64,000 bases of DNA, taken from Litorivicinus lipolyticus (GTDB taxonomy: Bacteria > Pseudomonadota > Gammaproteobacteria > Pseudomonadales > Litorivicinaceae). A program made the translations under genes and the position numbers. Location of the stretch: NCBI RefSeq assembly GCF_009650135.1, contig NZ_CP045871.1:1054001-1118000 (forward strand). Direction: 5' to 3'. Positions within the stretch are counted from its first letter, which is position 1. The number at the start of each line of letters is the position of its first letter. The notes beneath the pieces were generated by a model. The model saw only the letters and a program-made list of their open reading frames with translations. It searched no databases and had not been told where the DNA came from. Positions 9,002 to 17,511 of this stretch are shown here, in pieces.

Positions 9002-11193
9002 GTTTGCGCCACCTTAGTATTGTGGGATTCGGTTTGATCGGCGGCTCTTTGGCCGCCGCTTTGCGGGCGCGCCAACCGGATTTGGTGGTGACTGGATTCG
9101 CGCGCTCGGCGGAAACTCGCCGTCAGGCGCTGGAGTTGGGGTTGGCGGACGCCATGCCCGACACTTTGGCCGAAGCCATTGAGGGCGCTGACATCATTTT
9201 GTTGGCGACGCCAGTGCTGTCATTTGAAACGGTGCTGGCCGCGATTCGTCCGCACTTGACGCCGTCGCAGATTATTACCGACGCCGGTAGCGTTAAAGGC
9301 AGCGTGGTCGATGCGGCCTGCCGGGTGTTTGGCGAATTGCCGCCGCGCTTTGTGCTCGGTCACCCGATTGCCGGCAGTGAAAACAGTGGCGTCACAGCCG
9401 CCCGTGCCGACCTGTATCAGGGGCGTCGGGTGTTACTGACGCCGGATCAACACACCGACCCCGATGCCCAGGCGAGCGTCGCCCAAATGTGGCGGGACGC
9501 CGGTGCCCAGGTCGAGTGGCTGGGCGTTGAAGAACACGACCAGATTCTAGCGGCGACCAGCCACCTGCCGCATTTGTTGGCCTTCAGCTTGGTTGATACG
9601 CTGGCCCACGAAGACCGGCACCTTGACATCTTTCGCTACGCCGCTGGCGGCTTTCGCGATTTTACCCGCATTGCCGCGTCCGATCCGGTCATGTGGCGCG
9701 ATATTTTTATCGCCAATCGGACCGCCATGCTGACCCAGATCGACGCCTTTGCAGATGGCCTAGCGGCATTGCGTGCCGAGGTTGATCGCGCCGATGGCCG
9801 TGCCATGCAGACCCGCTTTGCCCGCGCTAAAAGCGCACGTGACTTTTTTACCCAATTGCAGGAACCACAGACTATGAGTAAACACTGGCAGGTAACCGCC
9901 GGCGCCACCATGCAAGGCACCATCCGCGTCCCCGGCGACAAATCCATGTCGCACCGATCTATCATGTTGGGCGCTATCGCCGAAGGCACGACTGAGGTCT
10001 CTGGCTTTCTGGAAGGCGAGGATGCCCTTGCGACGCTCCAGTGTTTTCGCGATATGGGCGTCCAAATTGACGGGCCTGTGGATGGCCGCGTGACCATTCA
10101 TGGGGTTGGGATGCACGGCTTGCGCGCGCCCAAAGACCGCTTGTGGATGGGCAATTCGGGCACCAGCATTCGGTTGTTGTCCGGGTTACTGGCCGGCCAA
10201 TCGTTTGACGTCACCCTGCAGGGCGACGATTCTTTGGCCAAGCGCCCGATGAAGCGGGTGTCGGATCCGTTGGCTCGCATGGGGGCGGTCATCGAAACGG
10301 CCGAGGGCGGTACGCCTCCTTTGACCTTGCGTGGCGGCGCGCCGTTAAAAGGCATCCACTACGACATGCCGATGGCCAGTGCCCAGGTCAAGAGCGCGGT
10401 GCTGTTGGCGGGTTTGTTTGCCGACGGCGAGACCTCGGTGACCGAGCCGGCGCCGACTCGTGACCACACAGAAAATATGTTGAACGGTTTTGGCTATAAG
10501 GTTGAGCGCGACGGCGCGACCGCGCGCTTGGTCGGCGGTGGTAGGTTGACGGCGTGCGATATTGAAGTGCCTGCGGATATTTCATCGGCTGCATTTTTCT
10601 TGGTGGCCGCCAGTATCACCCCCGGCGCCGATCTGACTCTGACCCACGTTGGGGTCAATCCGACGCGCACCGGCATCATTGATATTCTGCTGCTGATGGG
10701 CGCCAACATCGAGCGCCTGAACGAGCATACGGTCGGTGGTGAACCGGTGGCCGATTTGCGTGTGCGCTATGCGCCATTAAAGGGTATTCACATCCCTGAG
10801 GCGTTGGTGCCTCTGGCTATTGATGAACTGCCGGTGACCATGATTGCGGCGGCCTGTGCCGAGGGCGATACCTTGATTACCGGCGCCGAGGAGCTGCGGG
10901 TCAAAGAAAGCGACCGGATTCAGGCCATGGTCGATGGGCTGAATGCACTGGGGGTTGCAGCCGAGGCACGGGATGACGGCGCCCTGATACCCGGGTCACT
11001 GGACCGGGTGTTTGCTGACGCTGCCATCCAAACTCACATGGACCATCGTATCGCCATGAGTTTTGTGATCGCGGCAACACGCGCGTCCGGCACGGTCGTG
11101 GTGCGTGACATCGAGCACGTCGCAACTTCGTTTCCGAACTTTAAAGCCCTATGCATGGGGCTTGGCGTTAAATTGTCTGAGACGTCGCATTGA
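8998..11193 (+). CDS. tyrA-aroA: Fused prephenate/cyclohexadienyl dehydrogenase and EPSP synthase (TyrA-AroA)
   Basis: One 731-residue chain with two enzymes. Residues 1 to about 290 are a TyrA-type dehydrogenase (GFGLIGGSLAAAL nucleotide motif; DAGSVKG; LGHPIAGSENSG; HLPHLLAFSL), which oxidatively decarboxylates prephenate or arogenate towards tyrosine. From residue 293 (MSKHWQ) onward is 5-enolpyruvylshikimate-3-phosphate synthase (GDKSMSHRS, GNSGTSIRLL, SDRIQAMVDGL), which makes the chorismate precursor. The internal ATG 9874 has no strong ribosome site. This fusion is known in Pseudomonas and relatives. GTG 8998 overlaps the pheA stop. AroA is the class I form, with the GNSGT motif unmodified. 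Confidence 0.95.
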   Translation: MSLRHLSIVGFGLIGGSLAAALRARQPDLVVTGFARSAETRRQALELGLADAMPDTLAEAIEGADIILLATPVLSFETVLAAIRPHLTPSQIITDAGSVKGSVVDAACRVFGELPPRFVLGHPIAGSENSGVTAARADLYQGRRVLLTPDQHTDPDAQASVAQMWRDAGAQVEWLGVEEHDQILAATSHLPHLLAFSLVDTLAHEDRHLDIFRYAAGGFRDFTRIAASDPVMWRDIFIANRTAMLTQIDAFADGLAALRAEVDRADGRAMQTRFARAKSARDFFTQLQEPQTMSKHWQVTAGATMQGTIRVPGDKSMSHRSIMLGAIAEGTTEVSGFLEGEDALATLQCFRDMGVQIDGPVDGRVTIHGVGMHGLRAPKDRLWMGNSGTSIRLLSGLLAGQSFDVTLQGDDSLAKRPMKRVSDPLARMGAVIETAEGGTPPLTLRGGAPLKGIHYDMPMASAQVKSAVLLAGLFADGETSVTEPAPTRDHTENMLNGFGYKVERDGATARLVGGGRLTACDIEVPADISSAAFFLVAASITPGADLTLTHVGVNPTRTGIIDILLLMGANIERLNEHTVGGEPVADLRVRYAPLKGIHIPEALVPLAIDELPVTMIAAACAEGDTLITGAEELRVKESDRIQAMVDGLNALGVAAEARDDGALIPGSLDRVFADAAIQTHMDHRIAMSFVIAATRASGTVVVRDIEHVATSFPNFKALCMGLGVKLSETSH

Positions 11194-11873
11194 TTGTTCC
11201 GATCATTGCGATTGATGGGCCGTCCGGTGTTGGCAAGGGCACGGCTTGTGGTCACCTGAGTACACGTTTGGGTTTTCGACTGCTGGATTCCGGCAGCCTT
11301 TACCGTTTGGTGGGCCTGGCCTGCGAGTGGGACGGTGTCAGTTTGGATGACGAGGTCGGTTGCACGGCGGTGGCGGCGGCCTTGGATGCCAGCTTCGAGC
11401 ATGCCCAAGGGCGCCTTCGGGTTTGGATGAATGCGCGTGAAGTCAGCGCCGCGATCCGAACCGAAAAAGCCGGCCAAGACGCCTCCAAGGTGGCGGTCAT
11501 TCCAGGCGTGCGCGACGCCTTGTTGGATTGGCAGCGCCACGCCGCTAAATGGCCTGGCTTAGTAGCGGATGGGCGGGACATGGGGACGGTGGTATTCCCT
11601 GACGCCGGTCTTAAGATTTTCTTGGACGCCAGTACTGAAGAGCGCGCGCGCCGGCGCCACCAACAGTTGCTTGATGGCGGTCAGAGCGTTACTCTGTCGG
11701 CCGTTTTGGACGAGATGCGTGAGCGCGATGTGCGTGACCGGACCCGTGAAGCGGCCCCATTGGAGGCAGCCCAAGACGCTAAAGTACTGGACACCAGCGG
11801 CCTGACGCTTGACGCAATGCTAGCCAAGGTTGATGACTGGGCAGATCAATACTTATCGAATTTGGGGAATTAA
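11190..11873 (+). CDS. cmk: Cytidylate kinase
   Basis: Phosphorylates CMP and dCMP with ATP. The 227-residue sequence has the P-loop DGPSGVGKGT near residue 10, the LDSGSLYR nucleotide-binding block, VADGRDMGTVVFPDA and the lid RDxRDRTREAAPL segment. The only sensible start is TTG 11190, which overlaps the preceding stop as TTGA; the mature N-terminus would read MIVPIIAIDGPSG. It closes the aromatic operon and is followed by a 115-base gap before rpsA, as in other gammaproteobacteria. A 5-bp GGGGA/TCCCC stem brackets its TAA stop. Confidence 0.95.
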   Translation: MIVPIIAIDGPSGVGKGTACGHLSTRLGFRLLDSGSLYRLVGLACEWDGVSLDDEVGCTAVAAALDASFEHAQGRLRVWMNAREVSAAIRTEKAGQDASKVAVIPGVRDALLDWQRHAAKWPGLVADGRDMGTVVFPDAGLKIFLDASTEERARRRHQQLLDGGQSVTLSAVLDEMRERDVRDRTREAAPLEAAQDAKVLDTSGLTLDAMLAKVDDWADQYLSNLGN

Positions 11874-11988
11874 TCCCCGAGGCAGTCAAGGGTATCCCGT
11901 CAGTCTTTGGGGACCCGTGGCTTTTTTTGTTTGGACCGCATTGCTGACATTGCGGCTTAGTGGGCACCTTGCCCAAGGTACTTAAAAC

Positions 11989-13674
11989 ATGAGCGAAAAC
12001 TTCGCTGAACTCTTTGAACAATCCCTTAATGACCTGGACATGCGTCCCGGCTCGATCATTGACGCCATTGTCGTCGATATCGATTCTGAAATGGTCACCG
12101 TCAACGCTGGCCTGAAGTCTGAAGGTGCGATCCCGCGCGCTCAGTTCTTGGCTGATGACGGCTCGCTAAAAGTTGAAATCGGCGACATCGTCCAGGTTGC
12201 CCTGGACGCGGTCGAAGACGGTTTCGGCGCAACACGCCTGAGCCGCGAAAAAGCGAAGCGTCACGAAGCATGGCAAGTTCTGGCTAAGGCTCACGAAGCC
12301 AGCGAGATCATCCATGGTGTGATCAACGGTAAAGTTAAAGGCGGCTTCACGGTCGACGTACAGTCTATCCGTGCGTTCTTGCCGGGTTCTTTGGTTGACA
12401 CCCGTCCGGTTCGCGACGTGGCTCACCTGGAAGGCAAGGAACTGGAATTCAAGGTCATCAAGCTGGACCAGAAGCGCAACAACGTTGTCGTTTCTCGCCG
12501 CGCGGTATTGGAAGCTGAAAACAGCGCCGAACGCGAAGAGCTGCTGAAGAACCTGAACGAAGGCATGTCTGCTAAGGGCGTTGTCAAGAACCTGACCGAT
12601 TACGGCGCGTTCGTAGATCTGGGCGGTGTTGACGGCCTGTTGCACATCACAGACATGGCGTGGAAGCGCATTAAGCATCCGTCTGAAATCGTAGCCGTTG
12701 GCGACGAGATCGACGTCAAGGTGTTGAAGTTTGACCGTGAGCGCAACCGCGTGTCACTGGGTCTGAAGCAGCTGGGTGAAGATCCGTGGGTCAACATCAA
12801 AGGCCGCTACCCCGAGAACACTCGTGTTAGCGCCAAAGTCACTAACCTGACTGATTACGGTTGCTTCGCTGAAATCGAAGAAGGCGTCGAAGGCCTGATT
12901 CACGTGTCTGAAATGGATTGGACCAACAAGAACGTTCACCCCTCGAAGGTTGTAAACCTGGGTGACGAGATTGAAGTGATGATCTTGGACATCGACGAAG
13001 AGCGTCGCCGTATCTCGTTGGGTCTGAAGCAGTGCCAGCAGAATCCTTGGGAGCAGTTCGCAGAGAAAGCCGCGAAGGGCGATAAGGTTTCAGGATCGAT
13101 CAAGTCAATTACCGACTTCGGTGTGTTCATCGGCTTGGAAGGCGGCATTGACGGTTTGATTCACCTGTCCGACATCTCTTGGAACGAAACTGGCGAAGAA
13201 GCCGTACGTCGTTACAAGAAGGGCGAAGAAGTCGAAGCGATCATCTTGTCGATTGACCCTGAGCGCGAGCGCATTTCGTTGGGCGTCAAGCAGATGGAAC
13301 AGGATCCGGTCCAGGACTTCTTGATTGCGCACGAAAAAGGTGACGTCGTTAAAGGTAAGGTCGTCAGTGTTGACGCCCGTGGCGCCGAAGTTGAAGTTTC
13401 ACCGCTGGTTAACGCCTACCTGCGTGTTTCTGAAATTAGCCAAGACCGTATCGAAGACGCCAGCACTGTGCTGAAAGTCGGCGACGAAGTCGAAGCGCGT
13501 CTGACTAACGTCAACCGCAAAGATCGCACGCTGACCATCTCTATCAAAGCGATGGAGTTGGCCGATCAACGTGAAGCGATGAAGAGCGTTAATGAGAGCA
13601 CGGAAGCGGAGTCAACTGACTTTGGCCCGACTAGCATTGGTGCACTGATCAAGCAGCAGATGGGCGGCGAATAA
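11989..13674 (+). CDS. rpsA: 30S ribosomal protein S1
   Basis: mRNA-binding ribosomal protein needed for initiation on weakly structured or SD-poor messages. Its 561 residues carry six S1/OB repeats; repeats 3-6 are obvious from the recurring GxVxxxTDYGxFVxLxxGVxGLxHxSDxxW pattern, repeats 1-2 are more divergent as usual. Codon use is more biased than in neighbouring genes (GGT/CGT, GAA, AAG rich), which fits high expression. Its own leader (11874-11988) separates it from cmk, and a strong terminator follows at 13692. The many TTG starts and SD-poor genes in this window suggest S1 is important here, though that is inference. Confidence 0.98.
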   Translation: MSENFAELFEQSLNDLDMRPGSIIDAIVVDIDSEMVTVNAGLKSEGAIPRAQFLADDGSLKVEIGDIVQVALDAVEDGFGATRLSREKAKRHEAWQVLAKAHEASEIIHGVINGKVKGGFTVDVQSIRAFLPGSLVDTRPVRDVAHLEGKELEFKVIKLDQKRNNVVVSRRAVLEAENSAEREELLKNLNEGMSAKGVVKNLTDYGAFVDLGGVDGLLHITDMAWKRIKHPSEIVAVGDEIDVKVLKFDRERNRVSLGLKQLGEDPWVNIKGRYPENTRVSAKVTNLTDYGCFAEIEEGVEGLIHVSEMDWTNKNVHPSKVVNLGDEIEVMILDIDEERRRISLGLKQCQQNPWEQFAEKAAKGDKVSGSIKSITDFGVFIGLEGGIDGLIHLSDISWNETGEEAVRRYKKGEEVEAIILSIDPERERISLGVKQMEQDPVQDFLIAHEKGDVVKGKVVSVDARGAEVEVSPLVNAYLRVSEISQDRIEDASTVLKVGDEVEARLTNVNRKDRTLTISIKAMELADQREAMKSVNESTEAESTDFGPTSIGALIKQQMGGE

Positions 13675-13691
13675 GCCCCCGCCGGTTGTTT

Positions 13692-13718
13692 AAAAAGGGC
13701 GCTTCGGCGCCCTTTTTT
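13692..13718. terminator. Rho-independent terminator after rpsA (bidirectional)
   Basis: Perfect GGGCGC-TTCG-GCGCCC hairpin preceded by five A and followed by six T. It can terminate rpsA on the plus strand and the convergent PhnD-like gene on the minus strand. Confidence 0.95.
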
Positions 13719-13725
13719 GTGCCTG

Positions 13726-14433
13726 CTATTTCGGCAGCCGGGCGAGTAGGCCATCATAATAGCGGTGGTCAAAGGACTGCCACTGGGTCAGTTGTAGGCC
13801 GTCGGTTAGTCGCAGCCCGTTAAGGGCGTCGATGCGTGTCGGTCCAGCCATGCTGGGTGCACGAAAAAGCACATCGCCCGGCAAGTTAATGCCCCGGCCG
13901 ACCTGTTTGAACGGGGTGCCGTAACGCGTCGTGTAGCCGCGAGCTGCCGCTATGGTGGTCAGGCAGGCGTCGACTTGGCCGGCTATCACCGCGCGCAGAC
14001 AGTTGGCGTTGTTGAGATAGGCCTCCACAGTGACGGCCTCCGGTACCAGCACCTTGGCGAGCCAGTGCGCGCTCGAACTCAAACCCGGTGTGGCGATGTG
14101 CCTGAGTGGTTTGCGTTCGACCACAAAGGGCGCGATCGGCTGACTACGGTTGCTGCGGGCGATCGCAGTCCAGCCTAAGCTGATGGCCTCGCGGTAATGC
14201 ATGGCGCGCAAAATAACCCAATCCAAGTGCTGCAATTGACTGGCGTGGGTAAAGGTCAGCGATTCGCCGGTTATGGTTCGGCCCAAGCGCGCGCCTAGGT
14301 CAGCCCCGGTCCGCGCGGCGTTTTCCGTCGCGATCAACGTCAGGTGGTCGGTTTCGACGCCTAGGCGCTCAGCGCTGACGGCACTGGTTGACATCAGCAA
14401 AGCGCAGGCAATGGCTCGGTGGACTTGCGTCAT
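13726..14433 (-). CDS. Periplasmic PhnD-like phosphate/phosphonate-type substrate-binding protein
   Basis: A 235-residue protein with a Sec signal peptide (cleavage likely after VSA at about residue 21) and a two-lobed solute-binding fold resembling the PhnD-like family (phosphate/phosphite/phosphonate binding). Recognisable pieces are the DWVILRAMHYREAISLGW stretch, the ALVA-type hinge replaced by VDACLTT, and the NNANCLRAVIAGQVDA segment typical of this fold. No permease or ATPase lies nearby, so it is an orphan and may serve in sensing or as a remnant transporter part. It sits in reverse between rpsA and ihfB, which are adjacent in most relatives. The ribosome site at ATG 14433 is poor. 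Confidence 0.65.
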   Translation of the reverse strand: MTQVHRAIACALLMSTSAVSAERLGVETDHLTLIATENAARTGADLGARLGRTITGESLTFTHASQLQHLDWVILRAMHYREAISLGWTAIARSNRSQPIAPFVVERKPLRHIATPGLSSSAHWLAKVLVPEAVTVEAYLNNANCLRAVIAGQVDACLTTIAAARGYTTRYGTPFKQVGRGINLPGDVLFRAPSMAGPTRIDALNGLRLTDGLQLTQWQSFDHRYYDGLLARLPK

Positions 14434-14505
14434 GATTTCACGTTGGTGCTACGCCTGGTTAGTAAGTCTTTGTTATAGTAATGAAAATTGAACGGAATGC
14501 ACCTT

Positions 14506-14802
14506 ATGACACGATCTGAACTGATTGAACGGATGTCGCTGCGCCATCCCGAGTTGCCGATCCAAGACGTCGAGTTGGCCGTGAAGGGTATTATTGAGCG
14601 CATGTCGCGCTCGCTGTCACGGGGACAGCGTGTCGAAGTGCGCGGCTTTGGTAGTTTTTCGCTGGCTCACCGCGAGCCACGTGTGGGTCGTAACCCCCGT
14701 ACTGGTGAGCCAGTTGTGCTGGGGTCCAAATATGTTCCACGATTCAAGGCCGGCAAAGCGCTGCGTGATGCGGTCGACGATGCTCGAAAGCGAGGTGAGT
14801 AA
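14506..14802 (+). CDS. ihfB: Integration host factor subunit beta
   Basis: DNA-bending nucleoid protein; forms the IHF heterodimer with IhfA (encoded at 33441 in this window). 98 residues from ATG 14506 ([10 protein letters not shown]), matching the family N-terminus; an upstream in-frame ATG at 14488 would add six residues not found in homologues. The DNA-intercalating arm RNPRTGEPV and the GFGSFSL core are intact. The stop codon is directly followed by the lapA ATG with no gap. Confidence 0.95.
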   Translation: MTRSELIERMSLRHPELPIQDVELAVKGIIERMSRSLSRGQRVEVRGFGSFSLAHREPRVGRNPRTGEPVVLGSKYVPRFKAGKALRDAVDDARKRGE

Positions 14803-15102
14803 ATGCAGTGGTTAAAGACATTGAGTTTGGTGCTATTGGTGATCTTGACGGTGGTGATCGGGATTGTGATGTTTTTGCACAATTCGGCCATGGTCAGCGT
14901 TGATCTGATTTGGTTTTCGACACCCGAGGCGGCGCTGGCCGTATGGTTAATGGTGTTCTTTGCGCTGGGGTTGACCCTGGGCGTGTCGATTTCGTTGGTG
15001 GCCTATTTGTGGATTCGCGGCCGCACCTGGGGGCTGCGCCGTAAGGTACGCCGGCTTGAGGCCGATCGTGCCGTGACGGTAACACCAGGGAACGCGGCAT
15101 GA
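14803..15102 (+). CDS. lapA: LapA-family inner-membrane protein (DUF1049)
   Basis: A 99-residue protein with two transmembrane helices (about residues 5-25 and 43-66), joined by a short loop with the NSAMVSVDL motif, then a basic cytoplasmic segment. This matches LapA/YciS, which with LapB takes part in controlling lipopolysaccharide synthesis in enterobacteria. No LapB-like TPR protein follows here; pyrF comes next instead, overlapping as ATGA. Start is immediately adjacent to the ihfB stop, so expression is coupled. Confidence 0.82.
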   Translation: MQWLKTLSLVLLVILTVVIGIVMFLHNSAMVSVDLIWFSTPEAALAVWLMVFFALGLTLGVSISLVAYLWIRGRTWGLRRKVRRLEADRAVTVTPGNAA

Positions 15103-15797
15103 CCCACTCCCCGGTCATTGTGGCCCTGGACTACCCAACCGCCGAAGGTGCGCTGGACTTGGCGCGCCGTTTGGATCCGGCGGACTGTCGGCTCAAAGTC
15201 GGCAAAGAACTTTACACCCGGGCAGGACCTGCGTTGTTGGCCCAGCTCCATACGCTGGGCTTTGATGTGTTCCTGGACCTTAAGTTTCATGACATTCCGA
15301 ACACAGTATCGCGAGCGGTCTCGGTGGCCGCGGATTTGGGCGTTTGGATGGTCAACGTTCACGCCAGTTGCGGGCGCCGTGCCATGACTCAGGCTGCTGA
15401 CACTCTGGCACAGTTTTCGGCCCCGCCGGAACTGATTGCGGTGACCGTGTTGACCAGCTTTTCACAGGCCGAGTTTGAAGAGGTACATCACGGCGAGCGC
15501 CTCGAAGAGCGGGTGTCGATGCTGGCGGCACTGACCCAGGACTGTGGGTTGGACGGTGTCGTCTGTTCGCCTCACGAAGTGCCTCGATTGCGCGCCGAAC
15601 GCGGTCTGAATTTTGGTTTGGTCACGCCCGGCGTTCGCCCTGTCGGCAGTGACGCTGGCGACCAAACTCGGATCATGACGCCTGAGCAGGCGATTGCCGC
15701 TGGATCGTCTTACTTGGTCATTGGTCGTCCCATTACCCAAGCGAGTGACCCATTGCAGGCCCTCCATCAGATTAATCTGACCTTGGGCGCTGACTAG
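15099..15797 (+). CDS. pyrF: Orotidine 5'-phosphate decarboxylase
   Basis: Final step of UMP synthesis. The 232-residue TIM barrel shows VALDYPTAEGAL, the RLKVGKEL substrate lysine, the catalytic DLKFHDIPNT array (Asp-Lys-Asp), and the phosphate-gripping TPGVRP and VIGRPI loops. Overlaps lapA by ATGA. The order ihfB-lapA-pyrF is common in gammaproteobacteria. Confidence 0.97.
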   Translation: MTHSPVIVALDYPTAEGALDLARRLDPADCRLKVGKELYTRAGPALLAQLHTLGFDVFLDLKFHDIPNTVSRAVSVAADLGVWMVNVHASCGRRAMTQAADTLAQFSAPPELIAVTVLTSFSQAEFEEVHHGERLEERVSMLAALTQDCGLDGVVCSPHEVPRLRAERGLNFGLVTPGVRPVGSDAGDQTRIMTPEQAIAAGSSYLVIGRPITQASDPLQALHQINLTLGAD

Positions 15798-15877
15798 GCC
15801 GACCTCACCAATCCGGTGTGTGTCGGCCAGCGTGGATAATGCCGCCAGACTGCTTCTTCAACACACAGGAGCAGCAC

Positions 15878-16156
15878 ATGCGACAACTGGCATTAATGAT
15901 TGGTTTGTTTTCCGGCGCGGCACTGGCCGGTGCGGTCGACATCAACAGCGCGGACGAGGGGGCGCTAGCCGAGGCCCTCAGCGGTGTTGGCCCGGCCTTG
16001 GCGCGCCGCATTGTCGAATTTCGGGAGCGCGAAGGGCGCTTCCCGACACCGGACTCGATTCAACTGGTGCCGGGTGTCGGCATTAAGCTGTACCAGCGCA
16101 ACCGTGACTTCATTCAAGCCCACCCCAAAGAACAGCCCGCGCCCCGACAGGACTAG
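15878..16156 (+). CDS. ComEA-like helix-hairpin-helix protein
   Basis: A 92-residue exported protein: signal peptide 1-18 (ends ALAGA) followed by one (HhH)2 domain with LSGVGPALARRIVEFRE and VPGVGIKLYQRNR hairpins. Such proteins bind DNA non-specifically and, where competence machinery exists, act as periplasmic DNA receptors. No other competence gene is visible. ATG 15878 has CAGGAG six bases upstream; the upstream in-frame extension to 15818 would bury the signal peptide. Confidence 0.85.
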   Translation: MRQLALMIGLFSGAALAGAVDINSADEGALAEALSGVGPALARRIVEFREREGRFPTPDSIQLVPGVGIKLYQRNRDFIQAHPKEQPAPRQD

Positions 16157-16225
16157 TCCTCAAGCACAGGGTTAGTCGCGCACTCGCGGCGCACAATAGC
16201 CTTGTCAGTCAACAGAGGGCAGAGC

Positions 16226-17263
16226 ATGCGCAAGCTATTGGTGCTGGGTGGTGCGGGGTTTATCGGGCATCAAGTCGCCAGTCACTGGGTTGAATCCCAT
16301 ACGGACGCCTGCGTCACGGTGCTGGATTCTATGAGCAGTCCATTTGCCAGTGCACGGATGCAAAATTTCGCGGCACGCGACGGTGTGCGCTTTATTCATG
16401 GCGACATCCGTGAGCCGCGGCTGTTGCAGGACTGCCTGGCCGAGCATGGCTTCGATGCGGTGCTGCACGTGGCGACCGGCTTGGACAGTGGCCCGTTCGC
16501 GCCGCTGGATGCGTCCGAGGACTTTTCGGCCAGCACCCAAGCGGCGATGCAGGCGCTGACCGGTCTATCAGGTCCCAAGCCGGTGCTCGGGATGGTGGTC
16601 TCGACAGCGCCCTGGGGCAATGACATCAACAAAGTTATCGGCCATCGCGTTGCCATGCGTCCGGCCACCGCATTGGGGGTGGCCGAAGCGGTCGCCTGCG
16701 AAGTGGCGCTGGGTCTTGGTCGCGCCGGGGCGATTGATACACGGTTATATGCGGCGCCCCTCGCCTTTGGCCCGGGTCAAATGGAAGGGCCGGTCGCTGA
16801 TTTGATTGCAGCGCTGTTGCTGGGCTATCCGGTGACCACGCGACTGCCCGCCGAGGTGCGTTGGAACGGGGTCTATGCGCCGGACCTGGCGGCACGTGTA
16901 TGTGCTGATTTGCGAGTGCCGATTGGCCCCGGTGACATTCGACGAGTGGTCGGCAATCCAGGGCGCGGTTGGGCTGCGCTGGTCAATGAACTGGCGGGGT
17001 TGCTCGAACGGTTCTTTGCCACCAACCCAGCCCTTAAACACCGCTTTCCAAATGCGACCTGGACCTGTCACACGAAAGGCATTGATATTGTTCACCCCGG
17101 CTGGCCCGAACAACTGGATACGGGCATCGGCGCACTGACCGAACCGGCCACCGGCTGGAGTGCGGCGCTGGCCGAAACCCTGCGTTGGTACCTGTCCAAT
17201 CAGGCCAGTTGGCAGGGGCCGTTTGAGTCGACATTGTCTGCACGCGTGGCAATTGATCAATAA
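16226..17263 (+). CDS. Extended-SDR epimerase/dehydratase-like protein with degenerate active site
   Basis: 345 residues from ATG 16226 (GAGGG upstream). The N-terminus has an intact extended-SDR nucleotide motif (LVLGGAGFIGHQV) and a HGDIRE segment. At the catalytic position, where NDP-sugar epimerases have YGxxK, this protein reads LGVAE, so the Tyr and Lys are both absent; the preceding Ser (VVSTAPWG) is kept. The later FGPG and VYAPDLA motifs are conserved. It may bind a dinucleotide without classical redox chemistry, or act by a different residue set. It stands alone between comEA and tRNA-Asn. Function unknown. Confidence 0.75.
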   Translation: MRKLLVLGGAGFIGHQVASHWVESHTDACVTVLDSMSSPFASARMQNFAARDGVRFIHGDIREPRLLQDCLAEHGFDAVLHVATGLDSGPFAPLDASEDFSASTQAAMQALTGLSGPKPVLGMVVSTAPWGNDINKVIGHRVAMRPATALGVAEAVACEVALGLGRAGAIDTRLYAAPLAFGPGQMEGPVADLIAALLLGYPVTTRLPAEVRWNGVYAPDLAARVCADLRVPIGPGDIRRVVGNPGRGWAALVNELAGLLERFFATNPALKHRFPNATWTCHTKGIDIVHPGWPEQLDTGIGALTEPATGWSAALAETLRWYLSNQASWQGPFESTLSARVAIDQ

Positions 17264-17276
17264 CTCAAAAAAGCGT

Positions 17277-17305
17277 TTGACTCGGGGCCGGCCTGCCCCT
17301 AGTAT
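17277..17305 (+). promoter_or_regulatory. Sigma-70 promoter of tRNA-Asn
   Basis: TTGACT at 17277-17282 and TAGTAT at 17300-17305 with a 17-bp spacer, followed by a GC-rich discriminator (CTGCGCCG). Same architecture as the other tRNA promoters in the window. Confidence 0.8.
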
Positions 17306-17324
17306 CTGCGCCGTTCCAAACTGA

Positions 17325-17400
17325 TCCGCTGTAGCTCAGTTGGTAGAGCAGAAGACTGTTAATCTTTTGGTCGCTGGTTCGAGTCCAGCCAGCGGAGCCA
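17325..17400 (+). tRNA. tRNA-Asn (GTT)
   Basis: 76 nt including encoded CCA. Acceptor TCCGCTG pairs with CAGCGGA; D arm GCTC..GAGC; anticodon loop CTGTTAA gives GTT; T arm CTGG-TTCGAGT-CCAG. A rho-independent terminator follows at 17417. Confidence 0.97.
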
Positions 17401-17416
17401 TTTTGGAAGTAATTAA

Positions 17417-17440
17417 CCCCAGCATTGTCTGGGGTTTTTT
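17417..17440 (+). terminator. Terminator of tRNA-Asn
   Basis: CCCCAG-CATTGT-CTGGGG hairpin followed by TTTTTT. Confidence 0.93.
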
Positions 17441-17511
17441 GCGTCTGGGTATTGGGCTTTTTATCCGCCAAGTTGCCCCCACTGAACAGTCAAACAATAA
17501 AGGAATTCAAC

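Noticed and set aside
9874..11193. Separate aroA gene starting at the internal ATG
   Set aside because: The frame continues without a stop from tyrA and no strong ribosome site precedes 9874; the known fusion explains it.
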